A DNA stretch of 64,000 nt. Origin: Leeuwenhoekiella parthenopeia. Its GTDB lineage: Bacteria; Bacteroidota; Bacteroidia; Flavobacteriales; Flavobacteriaceae. Every line of letters starts with the position of its first letter. Within the stretch, counting starts at the first letter, position 1. A model generated the notes under the pieces. That model saw only the letters and a program-made list of their open reading frames with translations. It searched no databases and was not told where the DNA came from. Made by a program: the position numbers and the translations under genes. Where the stretch lies: NCBI RefSeq assembly GCF_020782115.1, contig NZ_JAJGMW010000019.1, positions 25,963 to 89,962 on the forward strand, written 5' to 3'. Positions 18,327 to 26,577 of the stretch are shown here, piece by piece.

Positions 18327-18371
18327 TTTATGCTTTAAAGTTTCAGTTTAAACCTGAAAAAGGAAGTGTTC

Positions 18372-19529
18372 TTATTTTGTAAGGGAAGATTTCTTCTTAA
18401 GTGCAATGCGCTTAATGGCTTTGGTATACACCTCTTCATACAAAGGCACAACCTTTTCTATAGCAAAATTCTGCGCCTGTTCTTTAGCCTGCTTTTTGAA
18501 GTTTTTAAGTCCGGCATCGGTGCGTAAAATAGTAAGGGCGTTTGCAGCCATATCGGTAACATCGCCCACTGCACTAAGAAAACCGGAAAACCCGTGAATA
18601 TTTACTTCGGCAAGACCTCCGGCATTTGAAGAAATTACCGGAACACCGTGCGACATAGCCTCAAGTGCGGCAAGACCAAAACTTTCGGCTTTAGAAGGAA
18701 GTAAAAACAGATCTGAAAAACACAGAATTTTCTCTACCTCGTTGCTATTACCCAAAAACACCACCTTAGCGGCAATGCCCAGTTCAGCAGCCAGATCTTC
18801 TGCAGGTCCGCGTTCAGGGCCGTCACCAACCATAATGAGTTTTGAAGGGATTTTCTTTTGAATCGCGTAGAAAGTCCTAATTACATCAGGGATGCATTTT
18901 ACTTCCCTCATGTTACTGATATGGGTGATGATGCGCTCATTTTCGCTGGCCATTAGCCCGCGCTGACAATCTGTAAACGTATTTTTTACAGTTGCCAAAT
19001 CAATGAAATTGGGGATCACCTTAATTTTACGCTTGATGTCAAACAGGCGGTTGGTGTCTTCTTTAAGGCTTTGAGAAACCGAAGTCACCACATCACTTTT
19101 ATTAATACTAAAGGTAACCGCCGGCTTATAAAACGGATGATTACCTACCAGGGTAATATCTGTACCGTGTAGCGTGGTGACCATAGGAATACGTATTCCC
19201 TCCTGCTCCAGCATTTTTTTGGCCATATAGCCTGCATAGGCATGTGGAATGGCATAGTGCACGTGAAGCACATCTATATTATAAGCCTTTATAATGTTTA
19301 CCAGTTTGCTCGAAAGCGCCAGTTCGTAAGGCTGAAAATGAAATAAGGGATACTCCGGTACATTGACCTCGTGGAAAAATATTTTTTCATTGAGCAGGTC
19401 AAGGCGTACGGGCTGCTTGTAGGTTATAAAATGAACTTCGTGACCGCGCTTGGAAAGCGCAATTCCCAACTCGGTTGCGACTACACCGCTCCCTCCAAAA
19501 GTGGGATAACAAACTATAGCAATTTTCAT
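18372..19529 (-). CDS. bshA: N-acetyl-alpha-D-glucosaminyl L-malate synthase
   Basis: This is the GT4-family first enzyme of bacillithiol synthesis, joining GlcNAc from UDP-GlcNAc to L-malate. The 385-aa length is typical. Diagnostic features are the N-terminus IAIVCYPTFGGSGVVATELG (about 3-22), HVHYAIPHAYAGYMA (about 95-109), TTLHGTDITLVGNH (about 123-136) and the GT4 donor-site block LPSKAESFGLAALEAMSHG (about 286-304), with the E-x7-E pattern. It follows the GH3-fusion gene by 71 bases on the same strand. bshB and bshC are not in this window. The association of bshA with this GH3-type gene is, to my knowledge, seen in other Flavobacteriia. Confidence 0.93.
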   Translation of the reverse strand: MKIAIVCYPTFGGSGVVATELGIALSKRGHEVHFITYKQPVRLDLLNEKIFFHEVNVPEYPLFHFQPYELALSSKLVNIIKAYNIDVLHVHYAIPHAYAGYMAKKMLEQEGIRIPMVTTLHGTDITLVGNHPFYKPAVTFSINKSDVVTSVSQSLKEDTNRLFDIKRKIKVIPNFIDLATVKNTFTDCQRGLMASENERIITHISNMREVKCIPDVIRTFYAIQKKIPSKLIMVGDGPERGPAEDLAAELGIAAKVVFLGNSNEVEKILCFSDLFLLPSKAESFGLAALEAMSHGVPVISSNAGGLAEVNIHGFSGFLSAVGDVTDMAANALTILRTDAGLKNFKKQAKEQAQNFAIEKVVPLYEEVYTKAIKRIALKKKSSLTK

Positions 19530-19600
19530 CGTCTAAAATTACTCAATAATCAGACGGCATCGATTACAAAAGCTTTTTTTTAGAAATAATTAAGAAGTCG

Positions 19601-22516
19601 CTAAAGTATGATCGCCTCCTGAATTACCTGCTGGATGCGGGTTCTTAAATCTGAGGTAATCAGCTTTCGGTTTTCTGCGGTCGGAAAGGTTCGGTTAGAA
19701 AGAAACACGTAGATGATCTCAGACTCCGGATCGGCCCAGGTAAACGTACCGGTGAAACCCGAATGACCGAAGCTCGACTTAGCCACACAGCCACAGGTGG
19801 GTCCTGCAGTACCTAATTGCGGTTTGTCAAATCCGATCCCGCGGCGCACACCCTCATCGCAATAATAACAGGTATTAAAGGCTTTCATGGTGTTTTCTGA
19901 AAAATACCGCTTACCACCATAATATCCGTTTTGCAAATACATTTGCATCATCTTGGCAACATCATTGGCATTGCTGAAAAGGCCCGCGTGGCCACCAATA
20001 TTGTCTTCCATCGCAGCACCCATATCGTGCACATAGCCCTGCACCTGTTGCATACGCCAATAGGTATCGTTTTCTGAAGGCACAACCTTTGCTTTTGCAA
20101 GACGGGACAAGGGCTTATATCCCATAAAATTTGCGCCCAGAGGCTCGTAATACCGTCTTTGCGTAAGCGTATCGAGATCAGAACCTAACGTATCTTCCAG
20201 ATATTTTTTAAAAAGGAAATACGAAAGATCACTGTATTTATAAACACGTCTTGAAAGCAAATCGGAATCTGCAATGGTTTTTATGATGCTATCCGGGTAA
20301 TCGTTACGCAGGTATAAATCTTCGGCTATTTTAATGCTGAAGTCGTCCTCGGGACGGGTGCGGTAGTAGTTTTTAGAAAGCTTTCCACTTTCATCAAAAG
20401 TCGCCGTATAAAAGGGAATCCAGGGTTTTAAGCGCCCATAATGGGATAAAACTTCTTTGACTGTAATATTCTGCTTATTGGTACCCTTTAAAACCGGAAG
20501 CAAATCTCCCAATTGATCATCAAGTTTGAGCATTCCTGCATCATACTGTTGCATCAAGACGGGTAAGGTTGCCAGAATTTTGGTCATTGAAGCCAAATCG
20601 TATACATCGTCAAGCGCAACGGGTTGCTTTTTACGGTAGGTGTGATAACCATAGGCTTTTTCAAAAATCACCTTTCCATGACGGGCTACAAGCACCTGAG
20701 CTCCGGGGAACATAAGATCGGTAAGTCCCTCGCGCATCAGTTTATCAATTCCCTGTAGTTTTTGAGAGTCCATCTGCTCCTCTTCGGGGATGCCGTATTT
20801 AAGGCGACGCAAGGTTCCGGTCTCATAGCTGGTGTTGATTCTAAAATGCGGGTTAAGCGAAACGGGAAGCTTTCCTTCGGCACTGATAGCTCCAAAGATA
20901 AGCTGAGCACTGAGCTGCTGCGCGATACGACTGTTTTGATACGAAAGCACAACCCCTTCCAGTTTAGTCAGGTCCTTAAGCTGAAGCAAGGCGTACGGAC
21001 GCACAAATACATCAAGCACCGTAGGTTTCTTTGCCGCAATGGCTTCAATCGTAGCTACATCCTGCGCTGAAAAAGAAAAGGACTTCCAGGGAGTTTCATT
21101 TGAGCGGTGAAAACCAATAATGACGTAATTAAACTTTTCCAGTTTCTGTAAAAGCTCAGCGGCACTGGCACCGCTTATCTGAGTCACATCGGCATATTTA
21201 CGCATCGCTTCAAAGAAGGCCTTACCGCTGTCATCGCCTAATTCTACATAAGCGATTTTCTTATCGTCTAAATCCTTAACGGGCAGGATTGCACCGTCAT
21301 TTTTTAAAACCGTCAAAGCCTGAGCCATCGCTTTGGTGTAAATCACATCATCTTCCGGCTTATTTAAATCTTCGTAGAGATTCTGGGTATCAACCGGCTG
21401 GTAAGCATTGAGTCCTACTTTAAACTTGGCGAATAAAATTTTCTTTACAGAGCGGGAAAGTCGGGCTTCGGTAATGCTTCCGTTTTTGTAGGCTTCTTCA
21501 ATTTTTGCTGCTGCTTTCGGTACATTTTCGCTGATAAGCAAGATATCATTTCCTGCCAAAAAAGCTTCCAGATCGATATCCCCGGGCTCCTTAAAGTTGG
21601 CGGCACCTTTCATATTTAAGGCATCGGTAAAAATCAACCCTTGAAAATCAAGACTGTCTTTAAGCAAACCGGTCACCACCTTTTTAGAAATCGAAGTGGG
21701 ATAGCCCTTACGACTTTCCAGAGCAGGCACATTGAGGTGCGCAACCATGATACTGGCAATACCTGCGTCAATAAGCGGTTTGTAGGGATACATCTCTATA
21801 GAATCGAGACGCTTGCGCGAAAAAGGTATCGTTGGCAAAGTTTTATGCGAATCCTGATTGGTATCCCCATGCCCCGGAAAATGCTTGGCACTACCCAAAA
21901 CGCCGGTGCTCTGCATTCCTTTTAGAAACGCAATACTTTTTTGAGTAACATTAGTGCGGTCTTCCCCAAAAGAACGGTTACCAATAATCGGGTTTTCGGG
22001 ATTTACATTGATATCTACCACCGGGGCGAAGTTGATGTGAACACCCAAACGCTTATTGTGCAAACCTATTTGTCTCCCTACAGCTTCAACAATTGAATTG
22101 TCTTTTATGGCCCCTAAGGTCATATTCCACGGGAAAGCATAGGTTGAATCGAGACGCATAGCAAGGCCCCATTCGGCATCCATGGCGACCAGCAGGGGTA
22201 CTTTACTTGCAGCCTGAAACTCGTTATTGAGTTTAGCCTGACGCATAGGTCCTCCTTTAGAAAAAATCACTCCGCCAATATGCTGATTGCGAATGAGTGA
22301 TTTGATCGCATCGGTTTTTGCCTTGGGATCGCTCGAAAAAACGTCAACCATAAAAAGCTGGCCAATACGCTCTTTTAAGCTCATCGCATTGTACACGCTA
22401 TCTACCCAGGCCTGCTGCTCTGAGATTTCTTTTGCTATAAGGGGGTTTTTACTCTGTGAAAAAGCCTGAAAGCCGGTTAAAAAAACAAGCATCAGGAAAA
22501 CTGATTTATGCAGCAT
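19601..22516 (-). CDS. NagZ-type GH3 glycoside hydrolase fused to a serine hydrolase (beta-lactamase/PBP-like)
   Basis: The 971-aa protein is exported (signal peptide about 1-20, ending FQAFS). Residues about 30-390 form a GH3 domain with the beta-N-acetylglucosaminidase signature KHFPGHGDTNQDSH (about 215-228), carrying the His/Asp pair, and the nucleophile block FTDALNMKGA (about 298-307). A GH3 C-terminal-like linker follows (about 400-570). Residues about 590-960 are a beta-lactamase/penicillin-binding-type serine hydrolase with SMTK (SxxK, about 663-666), a YSD element in VYKYSDLSYF and HSG in FGHSGFTGT. The likely role is periplasmic cleavage of muropeptides, with an amidase/esterase/peptidase second activity of unknown target. 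It lies in an operon between the 161-aa protein and bshA. Confidence 0.9.
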   Translation of the reverse strand: MLHKSVFLMLVFLTGFQAFSQSKNPLIAKEISEQQAWVDSVYNAMSLKERIGQLFMVDVFSSDPKAKTDAIKSLIRNQHIGGVIFSKGGPMRQAKLNNEFQAASKVPLLVAMDAEWGLAMRLDSTYAFPWNMTLGAIKDNSIVEAVGRQIGLHNKRLGVHINFAPVVDINVNPENPIIGNRSFGEDRTNVTQKSIAFLKGMQSTGVLGSAKHFPGHGDTNQDSHKTLPTIPFSRKRLDSIEMYPYKPLIDAGIASIMVAHLNVPALESRKGYPTSISKKVVTGLLKDSLDFQGLIFTDALNMKGAANFKEPGDIDLEAFLAGNDILLISENVPKAAAKIEEAYKNGSITEARLSRSVKKILFAKFKVGLNAYQPVDTQNLYEDLNKPEDDVIYTKAMAQALTVLKNDGAILPVKDLDDKKIAYVELGDDSGKAFFEAMRKYADVTQISGASAAELLQKLEKFNYVIIGFHRSNETPWKSFSFSAQDVATIEAIAAKKPTVLDVFVRPYALLQLKDLTKLEGVVLSYQNSRIAQQLSAQLIFGAISAEGKLPVSLNPHFRINTSYETGTLRRLKYGIPEEEQMDSQKLQGIDKLMREGLTDLMFPGAQVLVARHGKVIFEKAYGYHTYRKKQPVALDDVYDLASMTKILATLPVLMQQYDAGMLKLDDQLGDLLPVLKGTNKQNITVKEVLSHYGRLKPWIPFYTATFDESGKLSKNYYRTRPEDDFSIKIAEDLYLRNDYPDSIIKTIADSDLLSRRVYKYSDLSYFLFKKYLEDTLGSDLDTLTQRRYYEPLGANFMGYKPLSRLAKAKVVPSENDTYWRMQQVQGYVHDMGAAMEDNIGGHAGLFSNANDVAKMMQMYLQNGYYGGKRYFSENTMKAFNTCYYCDEGVRRGIGFDKPQLGTAGPTCGCVAKSSFGHSGFTGTFTWADPESEIIYVFLSNRTFPTAENRKLITSDLRTRIQQVIQEAIIL

Positions 22517-22523
22517 ATCTTTT

Positions 22524-23009
22524 TTATTTAAAGAAACGGTTATGCCAGCTTTCTATTGCAGGAACTTCCCAATGTTCCTCATATTCTTCAACGGTATTCA
22601 CCAAATTGTTGAAAACGATGGTATTCTTACCCACGGCGCCATCTTTAGCCATCTTTTTAAAGTCGGCCAAAGGTTTAAAATGTAAACGGTCGTTTTGAAT
22701 GTAGGTCACATTCATCTTGTCAAGTAGAGAAACTTCGTAGGCTGCCTCCAGCTTTTGAATAAAACGCACCTGGGCATCAATAGAGCAACCGGAAGCCGCG
22801 TTAAAACTTTGGTCCAGACCTATTACAATAAAGCGATCGTATTTGATCTCAAAGGCTGCATTGAGATCTGCCCCATGAGCAGTCCATTGCTCCAAAAAGA
22901 CTGAAAGTTCCTGATTGAGTTTGGGTAATTCTTCCTCCGTAAATTTACGGTCGCTCTGGTAGATCCAAAGGCGGGAATTTTTAGCTAAATCTTGAAATGG
23001 TATAAGCAT
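22524..23009 (-). CDS. Conserved Flavobacteriia protein (commonly misnamed ABC transporter ATPase)
   Basis: The 161-aa protein starts MLIPFQDLAKNSRLWIYQS and contains the family hallmarks ASGCSIDAQVRFIQKLE (about 91-107) and a C-terminal WEVPAIESWHNRF. I recognise it as a family conserved in Flavobacteriia that databases often call ABC transporter ATPase. There is no Walker A, signature or Walker B motif and it is far too short for one, so that name is not supported. It is soluble, without a signal peptide. It is the first gene of the operon leading to the GH3 fusion (7 bases downstream) and bshA. A conserved Cys (GCS) and Trp-His pairs could be functional, but no activity is known to me. Confidence 0.8.
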   Translation of the reverse strand: MLIPFQDLAKNSRLWIYQSDRKFTEEELPKLNQELSVFLEQWTAHGADLNAAFEIKYDRFIVIGLDQSFNAASGCSIDAQVRFIQKLEAAYEVSLLDKMNVTYIQNDRLHFKPLADFKKMAKDGAVGKNTIVFNNLVNTVEEYEEHWEVPAIESWHNRFFK

Positions 23010-23012
23010 GAA

Positions 23013-23036
23013 TTGTGATCTTGTATAGGATCACAA
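23013..23036. promoter_or_regulatory. Palindromic operator candidate before the bacillithiol operon
   Basis: TTGTGATC and GATCACAA are perfect 8-bp arms separated by 8 bases. The palindrome overlaps the predicted -7 box and the expected transcription start, and ends 3 bases before the start codon of the 161-aa protein gene. It resembles a Crp/Fnr half-site (TGTGA...TCACA), but the 10-base spacing between these half-sites is wider than the usual 6. An RNA hairpin is the alternative. Confidence 0.5.
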
Positions 23037-23041
23037 ACTTA
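23034..23041 (-). promoter_or_regulatory. Predicted -7 promoter element of the bshA operon
   Basis: On the minus strand this is TAAGTTTG, an exact TAnnTTTG match 24 bases before the start codon at 23009. It overlaps the palindrome at 23013-23036. Confidence 0.5.
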
Positions 23042-23150
23042 AGGTTTATCGCAAAGTTGTCGCGAAAACAGAGTGTTAAAAGGCTATAAAAACCAAAGCT
23101 TTAAAAGAGAGCCAATGTTTTAAATCAAAAGGATTTAGGGGAATTTAAAA

Positions 23151-23771
23151 CTATTCAATATGAGAGATTACAACCCATTTACTGGTGGGACCGTCGTAAA
23201 CCAGCTCGATCATACCCTGCCCTGAAATATTAAAGGAAGAACCTGTGAGTGTATCTACCTGATTACCCGGTAGCGATAGGTTACTCATATTAAGAATGGT
23301 AAGAGTGCTTTTATCATCCTGATACAAATAGAGGTGTCTGCCGTCATAACCTCCCTGAATACCTGTAATCTTTATATTTCCGGGAGTATTGATGAGTTTG
23401 ATGACGATTTTCCCCTCATTAGCCTCACCCGGATCAATGTTGACGTCCAGATTACTGGTTATTCCACCCGGAAGTACGCTTATGCCCGATAAATCCTGAA
23501 CGCCCATAGAATAAAAACTAGAACTCCTGTAGGAGATTCTACCTTCGTTCATAACGAGATTTTGACCTAAGTCAATCGTTGTTAGCACTCCGTTCTCATC
23601 TGCTGCGACGAGAGCGTCTACGTTCTTATCTATAATTGCAGACTCGACCATTATTGTACCATTAACGTCAAGCATGGTAGTGGGCTCTGTGGTACCAATA
23701 CCTACCTGAGCAAAAACAGGTGCAGTAAGGATACTGAAAATCACAATCAGCAGAGGATTAACTAATTTCAT
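23151..23771 (-). CDS. Secreted GIGT-motif protein, paralogue 1 of a tandem triplet
   Basis: The 206-aa protein has a signal peptide (about 1-21, ending VFAQ) followed at once by VGIGTTEPTTMLDVNG, the motif that opens many Bacteroidota surface proteins. The middle is variable. The C-terminal third shares with the two upstream paralogues the pattern ITGIQGGYDGRHLYLY (about 135-150) and SGQGMIELVYDGPTSKWV (about 183-200). It looks beta-rich. It is last in the triplet, 20 bases after paralogue 2. The function of the family is unknown to me; adhesin or fibre-like surface roles are speculative. Confidence 0.75.
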   Translation of the reverse strand: MKLVNPLLIVIFSILTAPVFAQVGIGTTEPTTMLDVNGTIMVESAIIDKNVDALVAADENGVLTTIDLGQNLVMNEGRISYRSSSFYSMGVQDLSGISVLPGGITSNLDVNIDPGEANEGKIVIKLINTPGNIKITGIQGGYDGRHLYLYQDDKSTLTILNMSNLSLPGNQVDTLTGSSFNISGQGMIELVYDGPTSKWVVISHIE

Positions 23772-23791
23772 AATGTAGGGGGTTGTTATAA

Positions 23792-24436
23792 TTATTCCTG
23801 AAACTTGATAATAAACCAGCGTCCCAAAGCGTCGTCGCCACCGTTTTCATCATAGACCAGTTCACAAAATCCCTGTCCCGAAGTCGACCGCGAAGCATTG
23901 GCGAGGGTAAGTATTCGATTTTGGGGCAATGACTCCGGACTATCCTGCTCAAAGCTCATATTTGCAGTACCTGCATTGTAAATAATCACACGACGGCCGT
24001 GGCTCCCATCTTTTAATCCGGTAATCGAAACTTTACCACCGGTATTAAATACGGTTAGAAGGGTTATGTCTTTGTTTGTTCCTAGAATATCCAGGTCCAG
24101 ATTGTTATAAAAACGGTTGCCTCCACTATCGTTATCGGGAATTACCGTATCTAAATCATACTCCCCTAAGGAAAGCTTGGTAGGTGTAAGCCGAATTTCC
24201 TTTTTATTATTCTCCTTAATGATACCTCCTCCCAACTCGGTTTTACGAAGTAAACCGTTTGTTGTGGTACCGGTAAGGTCGAGACCGGTAGACGATAAAT
24301 CACGTACACGCACGTTTCCGGCTACATCAAGCTGGTGTTGTGGATTTGAAGTGCCAATACCCACCTGAGCCGTCATGAGACCGCTTCCAAAAATAATCAC
24401 ACCAAGTTGAAAAAGTAATTTTCGAGTCATAGGCAC
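23792..24436 (-). CDS. Secreted GIGT-motif protein, paralogue 2 of a tandem triplet
   Basis: This 214-aa relative of the flanking genes has a signal peptide (about 1-23, ending LMTAQ), then VGIGTSNPQHQLDVAGNVRV, a variable centre rich in Asn/Asp/Gly, and the shared C-terminal pattern ITGLKDGSHGRRVIIY plus STSGQGFCELVYDENGG. It ends in RWFIIKFQE, equivalent to the KW-x-I ending of the others. It lies 6 bases after paralogue 3 and 20 bases before paralogue 1, so the three form one transcript. No catalytic motif is visible. Confidence 0.75.
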   Translation of the reverse strand: MPMTRKLLFQLGVIIFGSGLMTAQVGIGTSNPQHQLDVAGNVRVRDLSSTGLDLTGTTTNGLLRKTELGGGIIKENNKKEIRLTPTKLSLGEYDLDTVIPDNDSGGNRFYNNLDLDILGTNKDITLLTVFNTGGKVSITGLKDGSHGRRVIIYNAGTANMSFEQDSPESLPQNRILTLANASRSTSGQGFCELVYDENGGDDALGRWFIIKFQE

Positions 24437-24442
24437 AGGGAT

Positions 24443-25099
24443 TTAGTCTCTAAGATTTACCAGTAACCACTTATCAATGGTTCCATCATAAATAAACTCG
24501 GCAACACCTTTACCACTAAGTCCCATACTACTTCCGTTAGGCAGTACTATTTGATTCTCAATCTTAGAGGCTGTTGCACCATTTGATTTATCTAAAAAAG
24601 TAACATTTACTTCAGATTCATTTAAAACATAGATATGTTTACCATCGATACCCCCTTCAAAACCGCTGATGCTGTAATTACCCGAAACATCATTAAGCCT
24701 TACTATAGGTGTTAATTGATGTACCCCGTCAAGAGCAATATTGAAGTCGTGGTAAATATTACCACTGCTCAGAACGTTTGTTGTCACAGACAAATCTTCT
24801 ATATTAAGAAGGTCTGCACCCGAATCGTTTATAATGGTAAGCTGGTTGTTTACGATACCAAAATCATCTCCTAAACCAATCTCCCCAAGCAAACCGGTAT
24901 TATCTATACCTACTACACGCTTAGGTTGTACTGAAGTATCAGGAATGTATTGCATCGCCCCGGCCACATGCAGCGTAGCTTGTGGATTTGTAGTACCAAA
25001 TCCCACTCCCTGAGCGGTAATCTGGCAAGTGCCGCATATTATACCTAGAACATAAAACACTATACGGACACAGCTCTGATTTATGTTTAAAAGGCACAT
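24443..25099 (-). CDS. Secreted GIGT-motif protein, paralogue 3 (first in the triplet operon)
   Basis: The 218-aa protein starts with a signal peptide (hydrophobic about 9-27, ending ITAQG), then VGFGTTNPQATLHVAG. The C-terminal part has ISGFEGGIDGKHIYVL and LSGKGVAEFIYDGTIDKWLL, aligned with the other two paralogues. It diverges in the middle third, suggesting rapid change of the exposed part after duplication. It is first in the operon. The 204 bases upstream are AT-rich, with only a near-match TATATTTA to the -7 consensus and the terminator of the next gene. Function is unknown. Confidence 0.75.
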   Translation of the reverse strand: MCLLNINQSCVRIVFYVLGIICGTCQITAQGVGFGTTNPQATLHVAGAMQYIPDTSVQPKRVVGIDNTGLLGEIGLGDDFGIVNNQLTIINDSGADLLNIEDLSVTTNVLSSGNIYHDFNIALDGVHQLTPIVRLNDVSGNYSISGFEGGIDGKHIYVLNESEVNVTFLDKSNGATASKIENQIVLPNGSSMGLSGKGVAEFIYDGTIDKWLLVNLRD

Positions 25100-25254
25100 A
25101 TCCTACTTGTTTCTGTAAATATAGTATATAATTCAGTCTAAAAGCTAATTTAATCGATAAAAGCAATTTAAACTCTATAATTTAGAATTTACACCTTTAT
25201 TTGTAGGTTTTTTAGCTACACATATTGTACTTATGTATTTTAAAACTTGTAAAA

Positions 25255-25282
25255 AAAAAGCATCGTTTTCACGATGCTTTTT
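25255..25282 (-). terminator. Rho-independent terminator of the Fe-S/amidase operon
   Basis: A perfect 12-bp stem (255-266 with 271-282, loop TTTC) is followed on the minus strand by a run of T. It begins 22 bases after the stop of the CCG-domain gene. Confidence 0.8.
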
Positions 25283-25303
25283 AAAAGTAATGTTTAGATA
25301 ATC

Positions 25304-26095
25304 TTATAAATCTTCTGCAGCTGCAATCATTTCAGCGATATCTAAAACCTCGATTTCAGATTCTTTTTCTTTATTCTTAATCCCGTCGGTCATCATGGTA
25401 TTGCAAAATGGACAACCTGCCGCAATGATGTCTGGTTTAGTTTCTAAAGCCTGTTCGGTACGTTCAATATTTACGTCTTTGTTTCCGGGCTCGGGTTCTT
25501 TAAACATTTGAGCACCTCCTGCCCCGCAGCAAAAGCCATTAGTCTTACAACGTTTCATTTCTACGAGTTCTACTTCCAGCTTTGCCAGAAGATCTCTTGG
25601 AGCCTCATAGATTCGGTTTGCTCGTGCCAGATAACAGGGATCATGAAACGTGATGCGTTTGCCTTTATACTTCCCGCCCTCTACTGTAAGACGTCCTTCA
25701 GAAATCAATGATTTTAAAAACTGGGTATGATGTAAAACCTCATACGTACCGCCCAATCCCGGATACTCGTTGGCAATGGTATTAAAGCAGTGCGGACAGG
25801 CAGTTACGATCTTTTTGACCTCATAACCGTTAAGTACCTCAATATTGGTAACCGCCTGCATTTGGAATAAAAACTCATTCCCGGCACGTTTAGCAGGATC
25901 TCCGGTACAGCTTTCTTCAGTTCCCAGCACGGCAAACTCCACTCCCGCTTTTGCAAGTAATTTTACAAAGGCTTTGGTTATTTTTTTTGCCCTGTCGTCA
26001 AAACTTCCGGCACAACCTACCCAGAATAAAACTTCAGGGCTTTTGCCTTGTGCCATAAATTCTGCCATTGTAGGAACTTTGATCGCTTCTGCCAT
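25304..26095 (-). CDS. CCG-domain (Fe-S)-binding oxidoreductase subunit, HdrB/GlpC-like
   Basis: The 263-aa cytosolic protein has two cysteine-rich CCG domains. The first includes WVGCAGSFDDR (about 21-31) and TACPHCFNT (about 98-106). The second includes HDPCYLARANRIYE (about 151-164), FCCGAGGAQMF (about 187-197) and GCPFCNTMM (about 228-236). Such domains bind noncubane [4Fe-4S] clusters in heterodisulfide reductase, glycolate oxidase and anaerobic glycerol-3-phosphate dehydrogenase complexes. It is the last gene of the amidase-mlaD-Fe-S operon and pairs with the membrane 4Fe-4S protein two genes upstream. The electron donor and acceptor are unknown. Confidence 0.88.
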   Translation of the reverse strand: MAEAIKVPTMAEFMAQGKSPEVLFWVGCAGSFDDRAKKITKAFVKLLAKAGVEFAVLGTEESCTGDPAKRAGNEFLFQMQAVTNIEVLNGYEVKKIVTACPHCFNTIANEYPGLGGTYEVLHHTQFLKSLISEGRLTVEGGKYKGKRITFHDPCYLARANRIYEAPRDLLAKLEVELVEMKRCKTNGFCCGAGGAQMFKEPEPGNKDVNIERTEQALETKPDIIAAGCPFCNTMMTDGIKNKEKESEIEVLDIAEMIAAAEDL

Positions 26096-26111
26096 AAATC
26101 CTGTTCTTTTT

Positions 26112-26546
26112 TTAGTCTTTAAATACCTCTATGGTAACGTCTTTTTCTACTAAATCTGTAAACTTTCCTTTATAACGCGTAGCACGCACCAGGTGATTGT
26201 CTATCCAGTGGTAGTTACCGCCTCTGGGTTTACCCATAAGCAAACTGTGGTAGTTGAAACCGTGCTTTTCAAGCCAGGCTTCGGTTACTTCGCGATGCTC
26301 TTCGGTACGTGAGGTAAAGAAGCATATAATATGCCCTTCATCATACCACTTATTAAGGGTTGCCAAAGCATCCGGAAAAGGCTTACAGGTAGCCATGCGC
26401 TCGGGCTCTTCATTTGGTACATCTTCGGTAATCGTACCATCTATATCTATGAGGTAGTTTTTAACTCCTTCGGGCAAAACCGGACTTACGTGTTCGCCGT
26501 CCTGCAATTTTTCACTTAACATTTTGTCTACTTCCTCTTTTTTCAT
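26112..26546 (-). CDS. HAD-superfamily phosphatase (often misnamed phosphoheptose isomerase)
   Basis: The 144-aa protein shows the HAD nucleophile motif DIDGTITED (about 35-43), with both aspartates and the GT, and the second motif FFTSRTEEHRE (about 76-86). The latter resembles LNS2/polynucleotide-kinase phosphatase-type motifs. It is a small single-domain C0-type HAD. Bacteroidota entries of this family are sometimes labelled phosphoheptose isomerase, but no SIS domain is present. A TTG start three codons upstream (26555) is possible; I chose the ATG. It lies between the two Fe-S genes, with 16 and 31 base gaps. Substrate unknown. Confidence 0.78.
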   Translation of the reverse strand: MKKEEVDKMLSEKLQDGEHVSPVLPEGVKNYLIDIDGTITEDVPNEEPERMATCKPFPDALATLNKWYDEGHIICFFTSRTEEHREVTEAWLEKHGFNYHSLLMGKPRGGNYHWIDNHLVRATRYKGKFTDLVEKDVTIEVFKD

Positions 26547-26577
26547 GAGATTCAAATTATAAAATTAGGATTGGTTG

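Noticed and set aside
23013..23036. Calling the palindrome a standard CRP site
   Set aside because: Half-sites TGTGA and TCACA are present, but the spacing of 10 bases is not the usual 6, so only an operator candidate is claimed.
23151..25099. Phage tail-fibre origin for the GIGT proteins
   Set aside because: They have Sec signal peptides and no neighbouring phage genes, so a cellular secreted role is more likely.
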